Source: Dinoroseobacter sp034111085
GTDB lineage: Bacteria > Pseudomonadota > Alphaproteobacteria > Rhodobacterales > Rhodobacteraceae
Direction of reading: 5' to 3'
Assembly (NCBI GenBank): GCA_034111085.1
Contig: JAWUXZ010000062.1
Location: forward strand, 1 to 64,000
Length of the DNA stretch: 64,000 nt
The notes beneath the pieces were generated by a model. That model had not been told where the DNA came from, made no database searches, and saw only the letters and a list, made by a program, of their open reading frames with translations. Shown in pieces: positions 1 to 8,620 of the stretch. Made by a program: the position numbers and the translations under genes. The stretch's first letter is position 1; each line of letters starts with the position of its first letter.

Positions 1-1478
1 TCTCGTTTTTCGGCAACGAGCTTGAAGCGATCATCGAATTTGACCCGCTAACTGGTGCCAAGGAGGGCACGCGCGACCGGGTGCGTATCTATGCAAACTC
101 GCACTACGTCACCCCGCGACCAACGATCCAGCAGGCGATCATCTCAATCAAGGCCGAGCTGCGGATGCGGCTGGACCAACTGGTCGGCGATGGGAAATTA
201 CTGGAGGCCCAGCGCCTTGAGCAACGCACAAGTTTCGATATCGAGATGCTGGAAGCCACCGGCGTCTGCAACGGGATCGAGAATTATTCGCGCTATTTGA
301 CGGGCCGGGCCCCGGGCGAGCCGCCGCCCACCTTGTTTGAGTACATCCCCGACAATGCGATTGTGTTTGCCGACGAAAGCCATGTCTCCATCCCGCAGAT
401 CGGCGGCATGTATAAGGGCGACTTCCGACGTAAGATGACGCTGGCCGAGCACGGATTCCGCCTGCCGTCGTGCATGGATAACCGCCCCCTGAAGTTCGAG
501 GAATGGGACGCGATGCGCCCTCAATCGGTTTTCGTGTCCGCCACCCCCGCGTCATGGGAAATGGAACAGACCGGCGGCGTGTTCACCGAACAGGTTATCC
601 GACCTACTGGGTTGCTCGATCCGATGGTCGAAATCCGGCCCGTCGATATGCAGGTCGATGATTTGCTGGACGAGGTACGCCGCGTCACCGCCGCCGGTTA
701 CCGCACGCTGTGCACCACGCTGACCAAGCGCATGGCCGAGGACCTGACCGAATACCTGCACGAGCAGGGCATCAAGGTGCGCTACATGCACTCGGAAATC
801 GACACGCTTGAACGGATCGAGATCCTGCGCGATCTGCGCCTCGGCGCGTTTGATGTGCTTATCGGGATTAACCTGCTGCGCGAAGGGCTCGATATTCCCG
901 AATGCGGTCTGGTGGCGATTCTTGACGCCGATAAGGAAGGCTTCTTGCGATCCGAGACGTCGCTGGTCCAGACCATTGGCCGGGCCGCGCGGAACGTCGA
1001 TGGCCGCGTGATCATGTATGCCGACAAGATCACCGGATCGATGGAGCGTGCGCTGCGCGAGACCGATCGCAGGCGCGTCAAACAGATGGCCTATAACGTG
1101 AAGCACGGGATCACGCCGCTGACGGTCAAGAAGAACGTCGATGACGTTTTGGCTGGGCTTTATAAGGGCGACGTGGACATGAACCGCGTGACCGCAAAGA
1201 TCGACAAACCGCTGGCCGGGGCGAATTTGCAAACAGTGCTCAATGGGCTGCGCGCCGATATGCGCAAGGCCGCCGAGAACCTAGAGTTCGAGGAGGCTGC
1301 AAGATTGCGCGACGAGGTTAAACGGTTGGAGGCGGTGGATCTGGCGATCTCCGACGACCCAATGGTGCGCCAGTCGGCGGTAGAGGCCGCGGTTGAGAGC
1401 GCGACGAAGATGGGCGGGCGCTCGACGGCTGGGAGGCCGGGGCAGAGAGGCGGGAATGTGAAGAGGCGCGGGCGGTGA
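1..1478 (+). CDS. uvrB: UvrABC excinuclease subunit B (3' part)
   Basis: This is the C-terminal ~490 codons of the DNA-damage-loading helicase UvrB; the start lies outside the window and the frame is open from base 3. UvrB receives damaged DNA from UvrA, separates the strands locally and recruits UvrC for nucleotide-excision repair. Seen in order: the DEAD-box-equivalent DESH, VSATPASWE (motif III), the C-terminal helicase domain with GINLLREGLDIPE (motif V) and QTIGRAARN (motif VI), and near the end a UVR motif (LEFEEAARLRDEVKRLE) that contacts UvrC. The tail after the UVR motif is basic and low in complexity. Family assignment is certain. Partial only because of the window edge. Confidence 0.97.
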   Translation, partial: SFFGNELEAIIEFDPLTGAKEGTRDRVRIYANSHYVTPRPTIQQAIISIKAELRMRLDQLVGDGKLLEAQRLEQRTSFDIEMLEATGVCNGIENYSRYLTGRAPGEPPPTLFEYIPDNAIVFADESHVSIPQIGGMYKGDFRRKMTLAEHGFRLPSCMDNRPLKFEEWDAMRPQSVFVSATPASWEMEQTGGVFTEQVIRPTGLLDPMVEIRPVDMQVDDLLDEVRRVTAAGYRTLCTTLTKRMAEDLTEYLHEQGIKVRYMHSEIDTLERIEILRDLRLGAFDVLIGINLLREGLDIPECGLVAILDADKEGFLRSETSLVQTIGRAARNVDGRVIMYADKITGSMERALRETDRRRVKQMAYNVKHGITPLTVKKNVDDVLAGLYKGDVDMNRVTAKIDKPLAGANLQTVLNGLRADMRKAAENLEFEEAARLRDEVKRLEAVDLAISDDPMVRQSAVEAAVESATKMGGRSTAGRPGQRGGNVKRRGR

Positions 1479-1484
1479 GGGGGT

Positions 1485-1499
1485 CCCATTGAAAATGGG
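1485..1499. other. Small hairpin after uvrB
   Basis: A perfect 6-bp inverted repeat (CCCATT / AATGGG) with a 3-nt loop starts 6 bases after the uvrB stop codon. It is not followed by a T-tract, so it is at most a weak or Rho-assisted terminator for uvrB. Confidence 0.35.
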
Positions 1500-1524
1500 G
1501 GGTCATGTTAACTATCGTTAAGAA

Positions 1525-2160
1525 ATGGTTAACATTGCGAAACTCTCACTCAGGCTACTATTTGCTCTCGCGGTAATGACTTCGGTAGGCAATGCTTGCG
1601 ATCGCAGGAGCTTTGGCGACTGGATGCAGCTAAATTACATTGACACACGGGACAAGGTTCTGTTGCGAGATGCCGACGGGATCATTGCTTTGCGCATTGC
1701 TTCTAATGGCGAGCTGGTTGTTCAGTCTGGCACTTGGATAGACCCATTCACGGGCCTTCGGCTGGTTACAGATAACGCAGCCTCAGTCGAAATCGACCAC
1801 ATTATTCCAGTTTGTTTCGCCTTCGAACGGGGAGCAGAAGATTGGACTTCGGAGACCAAACGCAGCTTCTATAACGATATGCGATATCTGGTTGCGGTTT
1901 CAGCTTCACAAAACGGCAGAAAGTCGGATCGCGCACCATGGGAAGTTATGCCTTTAAACCCACAGTTTGCTTGCAACTATGTAACAGGCTTTGAGGACGG
2001 TGTGCGGCGGTACGGGCTCGAACTTCTCAGTGGAGAGCGGGAGAAGCTCATTGCTGCAAGAGAACTCGCTTGTAGTGGTATGATAACTTCGCAGGCGCAG
2101 CAGGAGGTTGATCTAAGCAACCGCCCCCACACGCCCCATATCTCCGCGCCCGGCCAGTAG
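1525..2160 (+). CDS. Secreted HNH nuclease-like protein (DUF1524/GmrSD C-terminal type)
   Basis: The 211-residue product starts with a hydrophobic signal peptide (about residues 7-24, ending near GNAC). It then carries an HNH-type core: EIDHIIPV at about 89-96, with Asp91-His92 as the likely metal/general-base pair, and NDMRYLVAVSASQN at about 117-130 followed by Lys133. This is the pattern of extracellular DUF1524/HNH nucleases, so export and nuclease activity on nucleic acid are inferred. GC content looks lower than in the flanking genes (about 47% in a 60-base sample), which suggests recent acquisition. The last ~15 codons overlap the convergent DUF2442 gene by 48 bp and look like read-through into it. 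Function inside the cell is unknown. Confidence 0.75.
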   Translation: MVNIAKLSLRLLFALAVMTSVGNACDRRSFGDWMQLNYIDTRDKVLLRDADGIIALRIASNGELVVQSGTWIDPFTGLRLVTDNAASVEIDHIIPVCFAFERGAEDWTSETKRSFYNDMRYLVAVSASQNGRKSDRAPWEVMPLNPQFACNYVTGFEDGVRRYGLELLSGEREKLIAARELACSGMITSQAQQEVDLSNRPHTPHISAPGQ

Positions 2161-2358
2161 GCCCTCGACGGACACGTCCTCGTCCAGCGCCTCCCAGTGC
2201 AACCCGAACGCGCTGATCTTGACCGCCGCGCGCTCGGTCTCACTCGCGCCCAGCAATCGCGGGAACCATGCCAGCGGCACGCCAAGCTCGCGACCATCGG
2301 ACAAAGACACCCACATCAGGTCCGTATCAAACCGCACGCTTTCAGCCGAAATAGCCAT
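2113..2358 (-). CDS. DUF2442 domain protein
   Basis: Small soluble protein of about 81 residues matching the DUF2442 pattern (SVRFDTDLMWVSLSDGRELGVPLAWFP near the N-terminus in pieces, then a Leu/Ala-rich helix and a C-terminal VEGLLAG). I chose the ATG at 2358 because AAAGGA lies six bases upstream; a TTG at 2373 in the same frame is the alternative. It overlaps the end of the DUF4160 gene by 17 nt. DUF4160-DUF2442 pairs recur across bacteria and have been considered toxin-antitoxin-like, but no activity is established. Its 3' end lies under the convergent HNH gene. Confidence 0.8.
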   Translation of the reverse strand: MAISAESVRFDTDLMWVSLSDGRELGVPLAWFPRLLGASETERAAVKISAFGLHWEALDEDVSVEGLLAGRGDMGRVGAVA

Positions 2359-2596
2359 GCCATGTCCTTTCAATCAAACCGCGCCGTGCGCCGGCGAGCA
2401 TGAGCACATAGCGCAACTCGCCCGCAGATAAGCCGTTGCTTCTTTCTACACGAATTTCGGGCGCGATCCAAATCTTCGCCTGCGCGCCGCCCTTCATCAC
2501 GTGAACATGCACAGGCTCACGCGGATTCCCCTCGTTGGAATAGAAAAAGAAACGGTAGCCGTTCTGGCGAAAGAGTGTGGGCATAACCCAAACCAT
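2342..2596 (-). CDS. DUF4160 domain protein
   Basis: The 84-residue product has the DUF4160 hallmark: YRFFFYSNEGNPREPVHVHV, then KIWIAPEI and a C-terminal helical segment. The family commonly begins MPT, so the ATG at 2584 is a good alternative start to the one used here. It forms a two-gene unit with the overlapping DUF2442 gene downstream. The pairing is widespread and mobile; a regulatory or toxin-antitoxin role is only inferred. Confidence 0.8.
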   Translation of the reverse strand: MVWVMPTLFRQNGYRFFFYSNEGNPREPVHVHVMKGGAQAKIWIAPEIRVERSNGLSAGELRYVLMLAGARRGLIERTWHGYFG

Positions 2597-2642
2597 CCCC
2601 CACCCACCTTAACAAACCGTTCCCTAGCCCTATCTTCCCCTT

Positions 2643-3074
2643 ATGCGTATCCTCATCCTCCACCTGCTGCTCGCCGCCTCCCCCGCCCTTGCATGGCAAG
2701 CCACAATCGGGCCGATCTGCACCCTGACCCACAACACGCCCACCGCCAGTGTCGAGTTGACCTACGACCCGGCAGCGCCCCTCTACACAATCACTCTCAC
2801 GCGCAAGGACGCCGCTTGGCCGGACGCACCGGTTTTCGAGATGACGTTTGACGGCCCAAACCCACTGAGCATCACCACCAACCGCCACGCCCTATCCGAC
2901 AACAACAAAGCCCTGACCGTTTCCGATCAGGGCTTTGGCAATGTGCTCGATGGTTTGCAGTTCAATGACACGGCCACCGCATTGTCCGGGGGCGCGCAAG
3001 TGAGCTTGCCGCTGGACGGCGCCGCACCCGCCGTTCAGGCGTTCCGCGACTGTTCGCCCAGCGTTGGAGCCTAA
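2643..3074 (+). CDS. Exported hypothetical protein
   Basis: A 143-residue protein with a clear Sec signal peptide (hydrophobic LILHLLLAASPALA, cleavage near residue 17), two Cys residues in the mature part (PICTL and FRDCS) that could form a periplasmic disulfide, and otherwise beta-rich polar sequence. I do not recognise a named domain. It ends in a 4-nt antiparallel overlap with the stop codon of the convergent DUF4399 gene. Start supported by the signal sequence beginning directly at the ATG. Confidence 0.75.
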   Translation: MRILILHLLLAASPALAWQATIGPICTLTHNTPTASVELTYDPAAPLYTITLTRKDAAWPDAPVFEMTFDGPNPLSITTNRHALSDNNKALTVSDQGFGNVLDGLQFNDTATALSGGAQVSLPLDGAAPAVQAFRDCSPSVGA

Positions 3075-3499
3075 TTTACGGTGATCGTGATCACGCCGCT
3101 CATGACCGGCGGATTGTGCGGCGTGTGCGTAAAGTCACCCAACAGCAGTTGCAGCGTATGAGTGCCAGCGGGCAAGTCCTTTGTAACCTGCGTCTGACCA
3201 CCGCCGAAATGCACGACCGTATCGCTGGCGGGCAGGCCTGCATCCATGTCCAGCGTGCTCGGATCGGTGTTGATCAGCAGGTGGTGATGGCCGGTGTTTT
3301 CGACCTCGATCCCGGCGGGTGCTACGCCCATTCCCGAAAGCCCGAAGATAATCGTCACAGGGTTCGAGACCGTCGCGCCATCGGCTGGCGACACGATCAT
3401 CGCCGTTGCGCCTTCGGGGGCAGAAATGCGGTGACCCTCGGCAAAAGCGGGGGCGGCAAGCAGAAGTCCGGCGACGGTAGCGGCGATAAGATGCTTCAT
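3071..3499 (-). CDS. DUF4399 periplasmic protein
   Basis: Signal peptide (MKHLIAATVAGLLLAAPAFA) followed by a ~120-residue beta-sandwich-like domain with GHHHLLINT in the middle and a closing HTLQLLLGDFTHTPHNPP, the signature of DUF4399 proteins found in roseobacters and other Gram-negatives. The His cluster suggests metal contact, but the role is unknown. I took the ATG at 3499 because GAGG sits just upstream and the signal peptide starts there; an in-frame start at 3511 adds four residues. Confidence 0.82.
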   Translation of the reverse strand: MKHLIAATVAGLLLAAPAFAEGHRISAPEGATAMIVSPADGATVSNPVTIIFGLSGMGVAPAGIEVENTGHHHLLINTDPSTLDMDAGLPASDTVVHFGGGQTQVTKDLPAGTHTLQLLLGDFTHTPHNPPVMSGVITITVN

Positions 3500-3593
3500 A
3501 GGTATCCTCACAGATGCACGGGCAGAATCGCCCAGTTCTTGAAGACTTAGTACGCTGCCTCAGGCAGACAACTTTTCGCACAGATGCCTAGCC

Positions 3594-3625
3594 CGCACAA
3601 AAAAAGACCCTCTCAAAAGAGAGGG
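3594..3625 (-). terminator. Rho-independent terminator of the usp gene
   Basis: CCCTCTC / GAGAGGG (7 bp, 3608-3614 and 3619-3625) with an AAAA loop on the plus strand. In the minus direction the stem is followed by a run of T residues. It lies 29 bp past the universal-stress gene stop. Confidence 0.85.
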
Positions 3626-3653
3626 CCAGTGAGGGAGAGTTCGAGAGTTTGGT

Positions 3654-4061
3654 CTAGCGCACCACATGCACCGCGCAGGGCGCATGACGCACAACGCGCG
3701 CGGCTGTCGATCCGAGGAAGTAGTCCTGCAACCCCGGACGGTGGCTGGCAATCACGATCAGGTCGACGTTGTTATCATCGGCGTATTCCACAATCGTGCG
3801 GCCCGAATGCCCGTGAATAACGGCAACCGAAACATCCGCAGCGCCGCCGACAACATCGGTAATCGCGTTGGAGATCCCGTCTTCCTGGTTCTGCGCATGA
3901 TCCACAGGCAGGTATTCGGTCGCATAGCTGGGCAGTTGGTCGATGACGTTCAGCGCGGTGATCTTGCCACCCTTGACGCAAAGCGCGCGTGCGACATCGA
4001 GGGCTGTGTTGGTGTCGCGCTCATGATCGAGCGCAATCGGCACGAGGATGTTTTTGTACAT
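3654..4061 (-). CDS. Universal stress protein (UspA family)
   Basis: A 135-residue single-domain Usp protein. It has the typical start MYKNILVPIALD, the aspartate-containing strand end, and the nucleotide-binding C-terminal pattern: IVIASHRPG, then GSTAARVVRHAPCAVHVVR, an ATP-binding G-2x-G-9x-G(S/T)-like region. Such proteins bind ATP or act as stress modulators in the cytoplasm. The reading frame extends 25 codons upstream, but the family start at 4061 fits better. Monocistronic, with its own terminator. Confidence 0.92.
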   Translation of the reverse strand: MYKNILVPIALDHERDTNTALDVARALCVKGGKITALNVIDQLPSYATEYLPVDHAQNQEDGISNAITDVVGGAADVSVAVIHGHSGRTIVEYADDNNVDLIVIASHRPGLQDYFLGSTAARVVRHAPCAVHVVR

Positions 4062-4179
4062 TGGGGTCGTCTCCAGACAAAAGATGTATCGCAACTTTAG
4101 CATGCAATTCGCACCCTCCACCTTGACCGGGATCAAGTCGCGGCTTGCAAACTACAGTTTCCGCTTTCAGGGTCCGGCA

Positions 4180-4674
4180 ATGGTCCAAAAAGCAGCATCT
4201 CCCATTCGTCCGACCGACGACGATGCCCGCACGTTGGCGCGAGCGCTGATGCAGGGGGCACGGTTTGGCGCGCTCGGTGTGCTCGATCCGATCAGCGGCG
4301 CACCTTTGGTCAGTCGCATTGCCGTGGGCGAGGATGAGGCAGGCCAACCGCTGACGCTGATCTCGGTGCTTAGCCATCACACCAAGGCGTTGCGTGCGGG
4401 TCCTGCCGCCTCGCTTCTGCTGGGGGAGCCGGGGCCAAAGGGCGATCCGCTGACCCATCCGCGTATCACGCTGCAAGTCATTGCCGAGTTCGTCGCGCAA
4501 GGCAGCGAAGACCATTTGGCCTTGCGCGCACTCTACCTCGCGCAGCATCCCAAGGCGCAGCTCTATATCGACTTCGGCGATTTTCATCTGGTGCGGCTAG
4601 CGGTAACAACGGCGTTCCTGAACGGAGGCTTTGGCAAGGCCTTCACCCTGACAGCGACTGATTTGATCCGATGA
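4180..4674 (+). CDS. Pyridoxamine-5'-phosphate-oxidase-like FMN-binding / HugZ-type protein
   Basis: About 164 residues of a split-barrel flavin-binding fold: RPTDDDARTLARALMQGARFGALGVLD, then strands with PLVSRIAV, LISVLSHHTKAL, ASLLLGEPG and a C-terminal QLYIDFGDFHLVRL (the end of HugZ-like heme-iron-utilisation proteins). It probably binds FMN or heme; the substrate is unknown. The frame is open upstream to 4048, but that stretch overlaps the divergent usp start and lacks family similarity, so I place the start at 4180. It overlaps the next gene by an ATGA, so the two are likely translationally coupled. Confidence 0.8.
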   Translation: MVQKAASPIRPTDDDARTLARALMQGARFGALGVLDPISGAPLVSRIAVGEDEAGQPLTLISVLSHHTKALRAGPAASLLLGEPGPKGDPLTHPRITLQVIAEFVAQGSEDHLALRALYLAQHPKAQLYIDFGDFHLVRLAVTTAFLNGGFGKAFTLTATDLIR

Positions 4675-5174
4675 AACCTGCCCATGTTGTTCTGGGGGCG
4701 CTCGTTCGCCCCAACGGCGCGCCCAGCGATGCCTTGATGCGGCGCGCCTTGACGGGTGCGCAGGCCGTGCTCAGCAAACAGGCGACGATCTTGATCCTAT
4801 CGGGGGGCGGCGTGCCCAGTGAAGCTGCCGTCGCGGCTGACATCGTTGAGGCGCGCGGCGTGCCCGCCTCCCGACTTAGACTGGAAGAAGACGCGCGCAA
4901 TACGGTCGAGAATATCGCAAATGCTTGGGCGTTGGCCTGGGACGAGGGCTATCATGGGCTGGTGCTGATCACCGACCGCACGCACCTGCCGCGCGCCTTG
5001 CTAATCGCGCGCATCCTCGGGGTGCCTGCAACCGGGCTTGTCGCCGAAGACAGTGGCTATCCACCCGATCCCAAAGCCCAAGCCAAGGCCGCCTTGCGCG
5101 AAGTCGCGGGCACGCCCCGGTCGGTGTTTCGTGCGGCTCGCTGGCGCTTGGCCGAGATGATGAAGCGCCCATAA
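4671..5174 (+). CDS. YdcF family protein (DUF218)
   Basis: The 167-residue protein begins with the DUF218 strand HVVLGALVRPNG. It continues with the SGGGVPSEA turn, EEDARNTVENIANA (the conserved Asn/Glu segment) and VLITDRTHLPRA. This is the YdcF/SanA/ElyC fold linked to envelope maintenance in other bacteria. No signal peptide or membrane helix is seen, so a cytoplasmic form is likely. It overlaps the upstream FMN-protein gene by 4 nt. Confidence 0.88.
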   Translation: MKPAHVVLGALVRPNGAPSDALMRRALTGAQAVLSKQATILILSGGGVPSEAAVAADIVEARGVPASRLRLEEDARNTVENIANAWALAWDEGYHGLVLITDRTHLPRALLIARILGVPATGLVAEDSGYPPDPKAQAKAALREVAGTPRSVFRAARWRLAEMMKRP

Positions 5175-5206
5175 AAAAGCCCCGGCCTGCACTGCAAGAC
5201 CGGGGC
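5173..5206 (-). terminator. Rho-independent terminator of the beta-helix gene
   Basis: GCCCCGG / CCGGGGC (5179-5185, 5200-5206) with a 14-nt loop. Reading the minus strand, the stem is followed by six T residues. It lies 23 bp after the 763-residue gene's stop and also separates it from the convergent ydcF-like gene. Confidence 0.85.
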
Positions 5207-5228
5207 AAATTGCTCAGTGTCTTTCGTG

Positions 5229-7520
5229 CTAGAGCGGATTATCCATCCGCCCCGTCACATAGACCATCCCTTCCACCGCATACGGAAAGTTCATACGGGC
5301 TTGCGTTTTGTTAGATCCGTGGTTGGAATTGAAGCTAAAGTTCGGGAACACCTGATCGTTGCCGCCATCGCGCAAGATCCCCTCCACAACCGCCGCAGTA
5401 ATCTGGCGCAGGTTGCCGTCGAAGGGCAGGTAATCAGCGAACTCAAGCACCCAGTTCTTCTCCGGGCTTTCGCGATCAAAACTGACCGTCACCGGGTTGA
5501 TCGTTAGCTTATCGACATCGTTGAAGATGTTGCCATCAAAGGTGACATTCCGCATCCGACCACTGTCCAAGGGCGCGATGGAATCGTCGACCTTTTCGAC
5601 GCGATCAAGACGGACATCGAGCGACTTGAACACATTATTCGTCACCGACAGACCGTGGATGAAGTGCCCAGCGCCGTGCGGCCTGATCACGATAAAGCTG
5701 AACGAGGTGCTGCCGTTGTTAATAGTGAAGATATTGTCGGCAATTGTTAGGCCGCCAAAGGATAACTCCACACCGTAATCAGGCGTCTCGTCATACTCAT
5801 TCGTCCACTCGATATAGCTGTTGTCGATATAGTTGCCGTAGACAGTGCTTTTCAGGCTCAACTGCGTGAAGATCAATCCGGCTGTGCGCACCGCAGTGCC
5901 GTCACCGTCGCCTTGGAACCAGTGGTTGCCCGTCACGATATGGCCCGCACCGTTCATCACAAGGAAATGCTTGAACCGCACGCCGCGGCTGTGGCGAATT
6001 TTCACGTCATTGGCGTTAACGTTAATCCCAATCGCCGTACGCTGGACGACAGGCAGGCCCAGTTCGCTTGAGATGAAGTTGCACCGATCGACCAACATCC
6101 CCTGACAGCCTACTCCGACCGAGGTGATCGCGCGGTCCTTGGGTTTGGTGAAATCACAGTCGCGCAGGTGAAAAATATCGCCGTCATGGGCCAACATGAT
6201 CGCCGAGGCGCGGCTATTGCAGCGGAAATCAATCTCATGAAGAATGAACTTCGCCATCCGGCTGAAGCCTGAGAAATCGAGAATATACTTGAACCGGGTG
6301 AACGTGAACGTCTGCGTGCCCGCCGCGTCATAAAGCGGTTGGCTCAGCGTTAGCTTGCCCGTCGCGTTGTTTTTGTCGAACACATAAATTTCACGCCCGA
6401 CACCTTCGCCTTGCAGCAACGATCCCACCTCGATCTGCGAGATATTGGCAACATGCTTCAACTCAAGCGGGTTCGATGTGTCATAAGTTGCCTGCGAGGT
6501 CGTGACATCCGGATCCCAGTCATTGCTGTCCTCGGCATTGAACTGCCCATTGCGGATCATCTTGCGGACTGTCGACTCTTCTTGATTGCCAACAATCGCG
6601 TGTAAATCGATCGGGGCGTCGACCTGAATAACCCGCCCACACAGATCCAGCGCATCATGATCGGCATTGTTTAAAAACGCCTGCACAGCCTTTTTAAACG
6701 CCGTGATCTCATCACCGAACGCATCAAAATAGACGTCCAGATTGAAGTTGCGCAGTAGATGCAGCCGTTTGTCGGCAGGCATTTGCACCTGACCCGAAAA
6801 CCGCACCTCGGAGGTAAACGTCACATGATCGTCCAGCTGATAGGTACCCTCAGGAACCAAAACGCGCCGCCCATTGGCCGCCGCATCCGCCGCTTCGAAC
6901 GCGGCACTGTCATCGGTGTTGCCATCACCAACCGCACCGAAGTCGCGCACATCCACCCAATCCATCATGTCACGCTGAAAAATATGCGTCACATCCTCAA
7001 TGCGGATGTCTTCAATCCGAATGACACCGCCCGCAGGACCCGTAAGGTCGATGCCGAAATGTCCGTAAGTTGGGTCCAGCCCCCAAGGCATATCCACACC
7101 GCCGCGCACGCCCGATCCGACAATCGCCGAAATCTCGACCACCCGCCCATATGAGGTCAGCGTCGTTGCAGGACCCTCTTCGATCAAACCAGAGGCATGT
7201 TCGCCCCCGCCCTCACCCGCCCAGGCACCGATTTGCGCAATCGGCAAATTGCCCGAGATCGCCTTGATCCGCACCGACACCCGTAAATAGCAACCCGGCA
7301 CAATCGGCGTCTCGCCCTTATAGCGCACGCGCGTCAGGGTCTCGGCCTTCAACACCTCAAGGCAACTCCCGAAGTCGCCATCCGATGGCACAATCGCCGC
7401 GTTCGACGCGTTGTGCCACTCAGCCGTTGGGGGGGTGCCGTTGCCTTGGCTCCAATCCCGAAGCCCCTCGGAAAAGGCGGGGGGCATAAATTGCAGACCT
7501 TCGGTAACTGCCTTGTTCAT
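5229..7520 (-). CDS. Pectate-lyase-3 / GH28-related right-handed beta-helix protein
   Basis: A 763-residue protein. Residues 1 to ~185 look like a carbohydrate-binding beta-sandwich. Then comes DVRDFGAVGDGNTDDSAAF, the exact entry motif of the Pectate_lyase_3 (rhamnogalacturonase/epimerase-like) helix, followed by many ~20-residue beta-helix coils rich in N-x-F and G-N (for example VTGNHWFQGDGDG, IADNIFTINNGS, VTNNVFKSL). No signal peptide is visible, so export, if any, must be by a non-Sec route; tail-spike-like or type I secretion are possibilities, but no transporter is adjacent. Catalytic residues could not be assigned. Substrate is presumably an acidic polysaccharide. Own terminator, monocistronic. 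Confidence 0.82.
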   Translation of the reverse strand: MNKAVTEGLQFMPPAFSEGLRDWSQGNGTPPTAEWHNASNAAIVPSDGDFGSCLEVLKAETLTRVRYKGETPIVPGCYLRVSVRIKAISGNLPIAQIGAWAGEGGGEHASGLIEEGPATTLTSYGRVVEISAIVGSGVRGGVDMPWGLDPTYGHFGIDLTGPAGGVIRIEDIRIEDVTHIFQRDMMDWVDVRDFGAVGDGNTDDSAAFEAADAAANGRRVLVPEGTYQLDDHVTFTSEVRFSGQVQMPADKRLHLLRNFNLDVYFDAFGDEITAFKKAVQAFLNNADHDALDLCGRVIQVDAPIDLHAIVGNQEESTVRKMIRNGQFNAEDSNDWDPDVTTSQATYDTSNPLELKHVANISQIEVGSLLQGEGVGREIYVFDKNNATGKLTLSQPLYDAAGTQTFTFTRFKYILDFSGFSRMAKFILHEIDFRCNSRASAIMLAHDGDIFHLRDCDFTKPKDRAITSVGVGCQGMLVDRCNFISSELGLPVVQRTAIGINVNANDVKIRHSRGVRFKHFLVMNGAGHIVTGNHWFQGDGDGTAVRTAGLIFTQLSLKSTVYGNYIDNSYIEWTNEYDETPDYGVELSFGGLTIADNIFTINNGSTSFSFIVIRPHGAGHFIHGLSVTNNVFKSLDVRLDRVEKVDDSIAPLDSGRMRNVTFDGNIFNDVDKLTINPVTVSFDRESPEKNWVLEFADYLPFDGNLRQITAAVVEGILRDGGNDQVFPNFSFNSNHGSNKTQARMNFPYAVEGMVYVTGRMDNPL

Positions 7521-7675
7521 TGCGGACCTCTTTGACCGGCAACCGGAGGCCAGTCCAAAGACGCATGCAAGACGAGCCGTCGGGACCAGGTCCGATGCTC
7601 ATTGCGGGAAAAATTCGGACGAGACAGGCTCGACCACACGAACCGCAACATAGACGCATCCGCGTTACCAAAGGA

Positions 7676-8515
7676 TTAACGCACCGTGCGCCGCCCCACG
7701 GATGCCGCCCCTGACAGGATCAACAATGCCAATCCCGCCAACGCATATCCGTCTGGCACATCGCCGAAAACCAGCATGCCAAGCCCCGTCGCCGCGATCA
7801 GTTGAAAATACACAAATGGCGCAAGGATGGAGGCCGACGTCCACCCATAAGCTCTTATCAACAAAAGGTTCCCTAGCATCGAGGCCGCAGCGCTCAGCAC
7901 AAGCAAACCCACCAACCAAAGGTCCAATTCCGGCCAAGCCAGCAGTCCAAACGGGGCCAGCACCAACGCACCCACCACCAGTTGCGACAGCATCAATGCC
8001 GTCGGGGCTGCAATGCCCGCCAACCACCGGCTCGCCACCAAATACGCGCCATAGAACACCCCTGCCAGCACTGCAAAGGCAAGCCCCGGCGTCATGCCAA
8101 ATCCCGGTTTAACGACCAGCAGCACGCCACAAAACCCCACCCCCATCAGCAGGCTTCGCCAAAGCGTCACACGCTCGCCAAGCAGCAGCGCCGACAACGC
8201 AAACGATACAATCGGCCCCACAAAGAACGCGCCAAACACATTCGCAATCGGCTCGCTCTGCAACGCCGTCAGAATCGAGCATATGCCACCGACAATCAAA
8301 AGAGCGCGCAGCCAAACGCGCCAATCCGTTAATAATTTCAGGTCATTTCGCAGCCCGGCGCCGCGAACAGGCGCAAGCATAACCGCGCCAATGACAAACC
8401 GCGCCCACGCGATAAAGAACGGCGCAATCCCGGCTTGGGTCAACAACTTGCCCGCCGTATCGCCCAATGGGATCAAAGACATGGCCACAATCATGACCCC
8501 GATGGTCGCCAGCAT
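7676..8515 (-). CDS. EamA/DMT-superfamily permease
   Basis: The 279-residue integral membrane protein has about ten hydrophobic helices arranged as two EamA repeats (first repeat starting IPLGDTAGKLL, second starting LAFAVLAGVFYGAYLVASRW). This is the drug/metabolite transporter architecture used for export of amino acids, nucleosides or other metabolites. Substrate cannot be predicted. The gene stands alone between the beta-helix gene and the divergent dacB. Confidence 0.88.
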   Translation of the reverse strand: MLATIGVMIVAMSLIPLGDTAGKLLTQAGIAPFFIAWARFVIGAVMLAPVRGAGLRNDLKLLTDWRVWLRALLIVGGICSILTALQSEPIANVFGAFFVGPIVSFALSALLLGERVTLWRSLLMGVGFCGVLLVVKPGFGMTPGLAFAVLAGVFYGAYLVASRWLAGIAAPTALMLSQLVVGALVLAPFGLLAWPELDLWLVGLLVLSAAASMLGNLLLIRAYGWTSASILAPFVYFQLIAATGLGMLVFGDVPDGYALAGLALLILSGAASVGRRTVR

Positions 8516-8620
8516 GCCTGATCCGATCTAATCCCAAACGCCCACGCATATAGGCGCAGTTCAGGAAACAGTGAAAGGCACGATCTTGCCTGCAGCCCAG
8601 CTATCCGATTAACTAAGTCC

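Noticed and set aside
5229..7520. Phage tail-spike gene of a prophage
   Set aside because: The beta-helix fold would fit, but neighbours on both sides are ordinary chromosomal genes and it has its own terminator.
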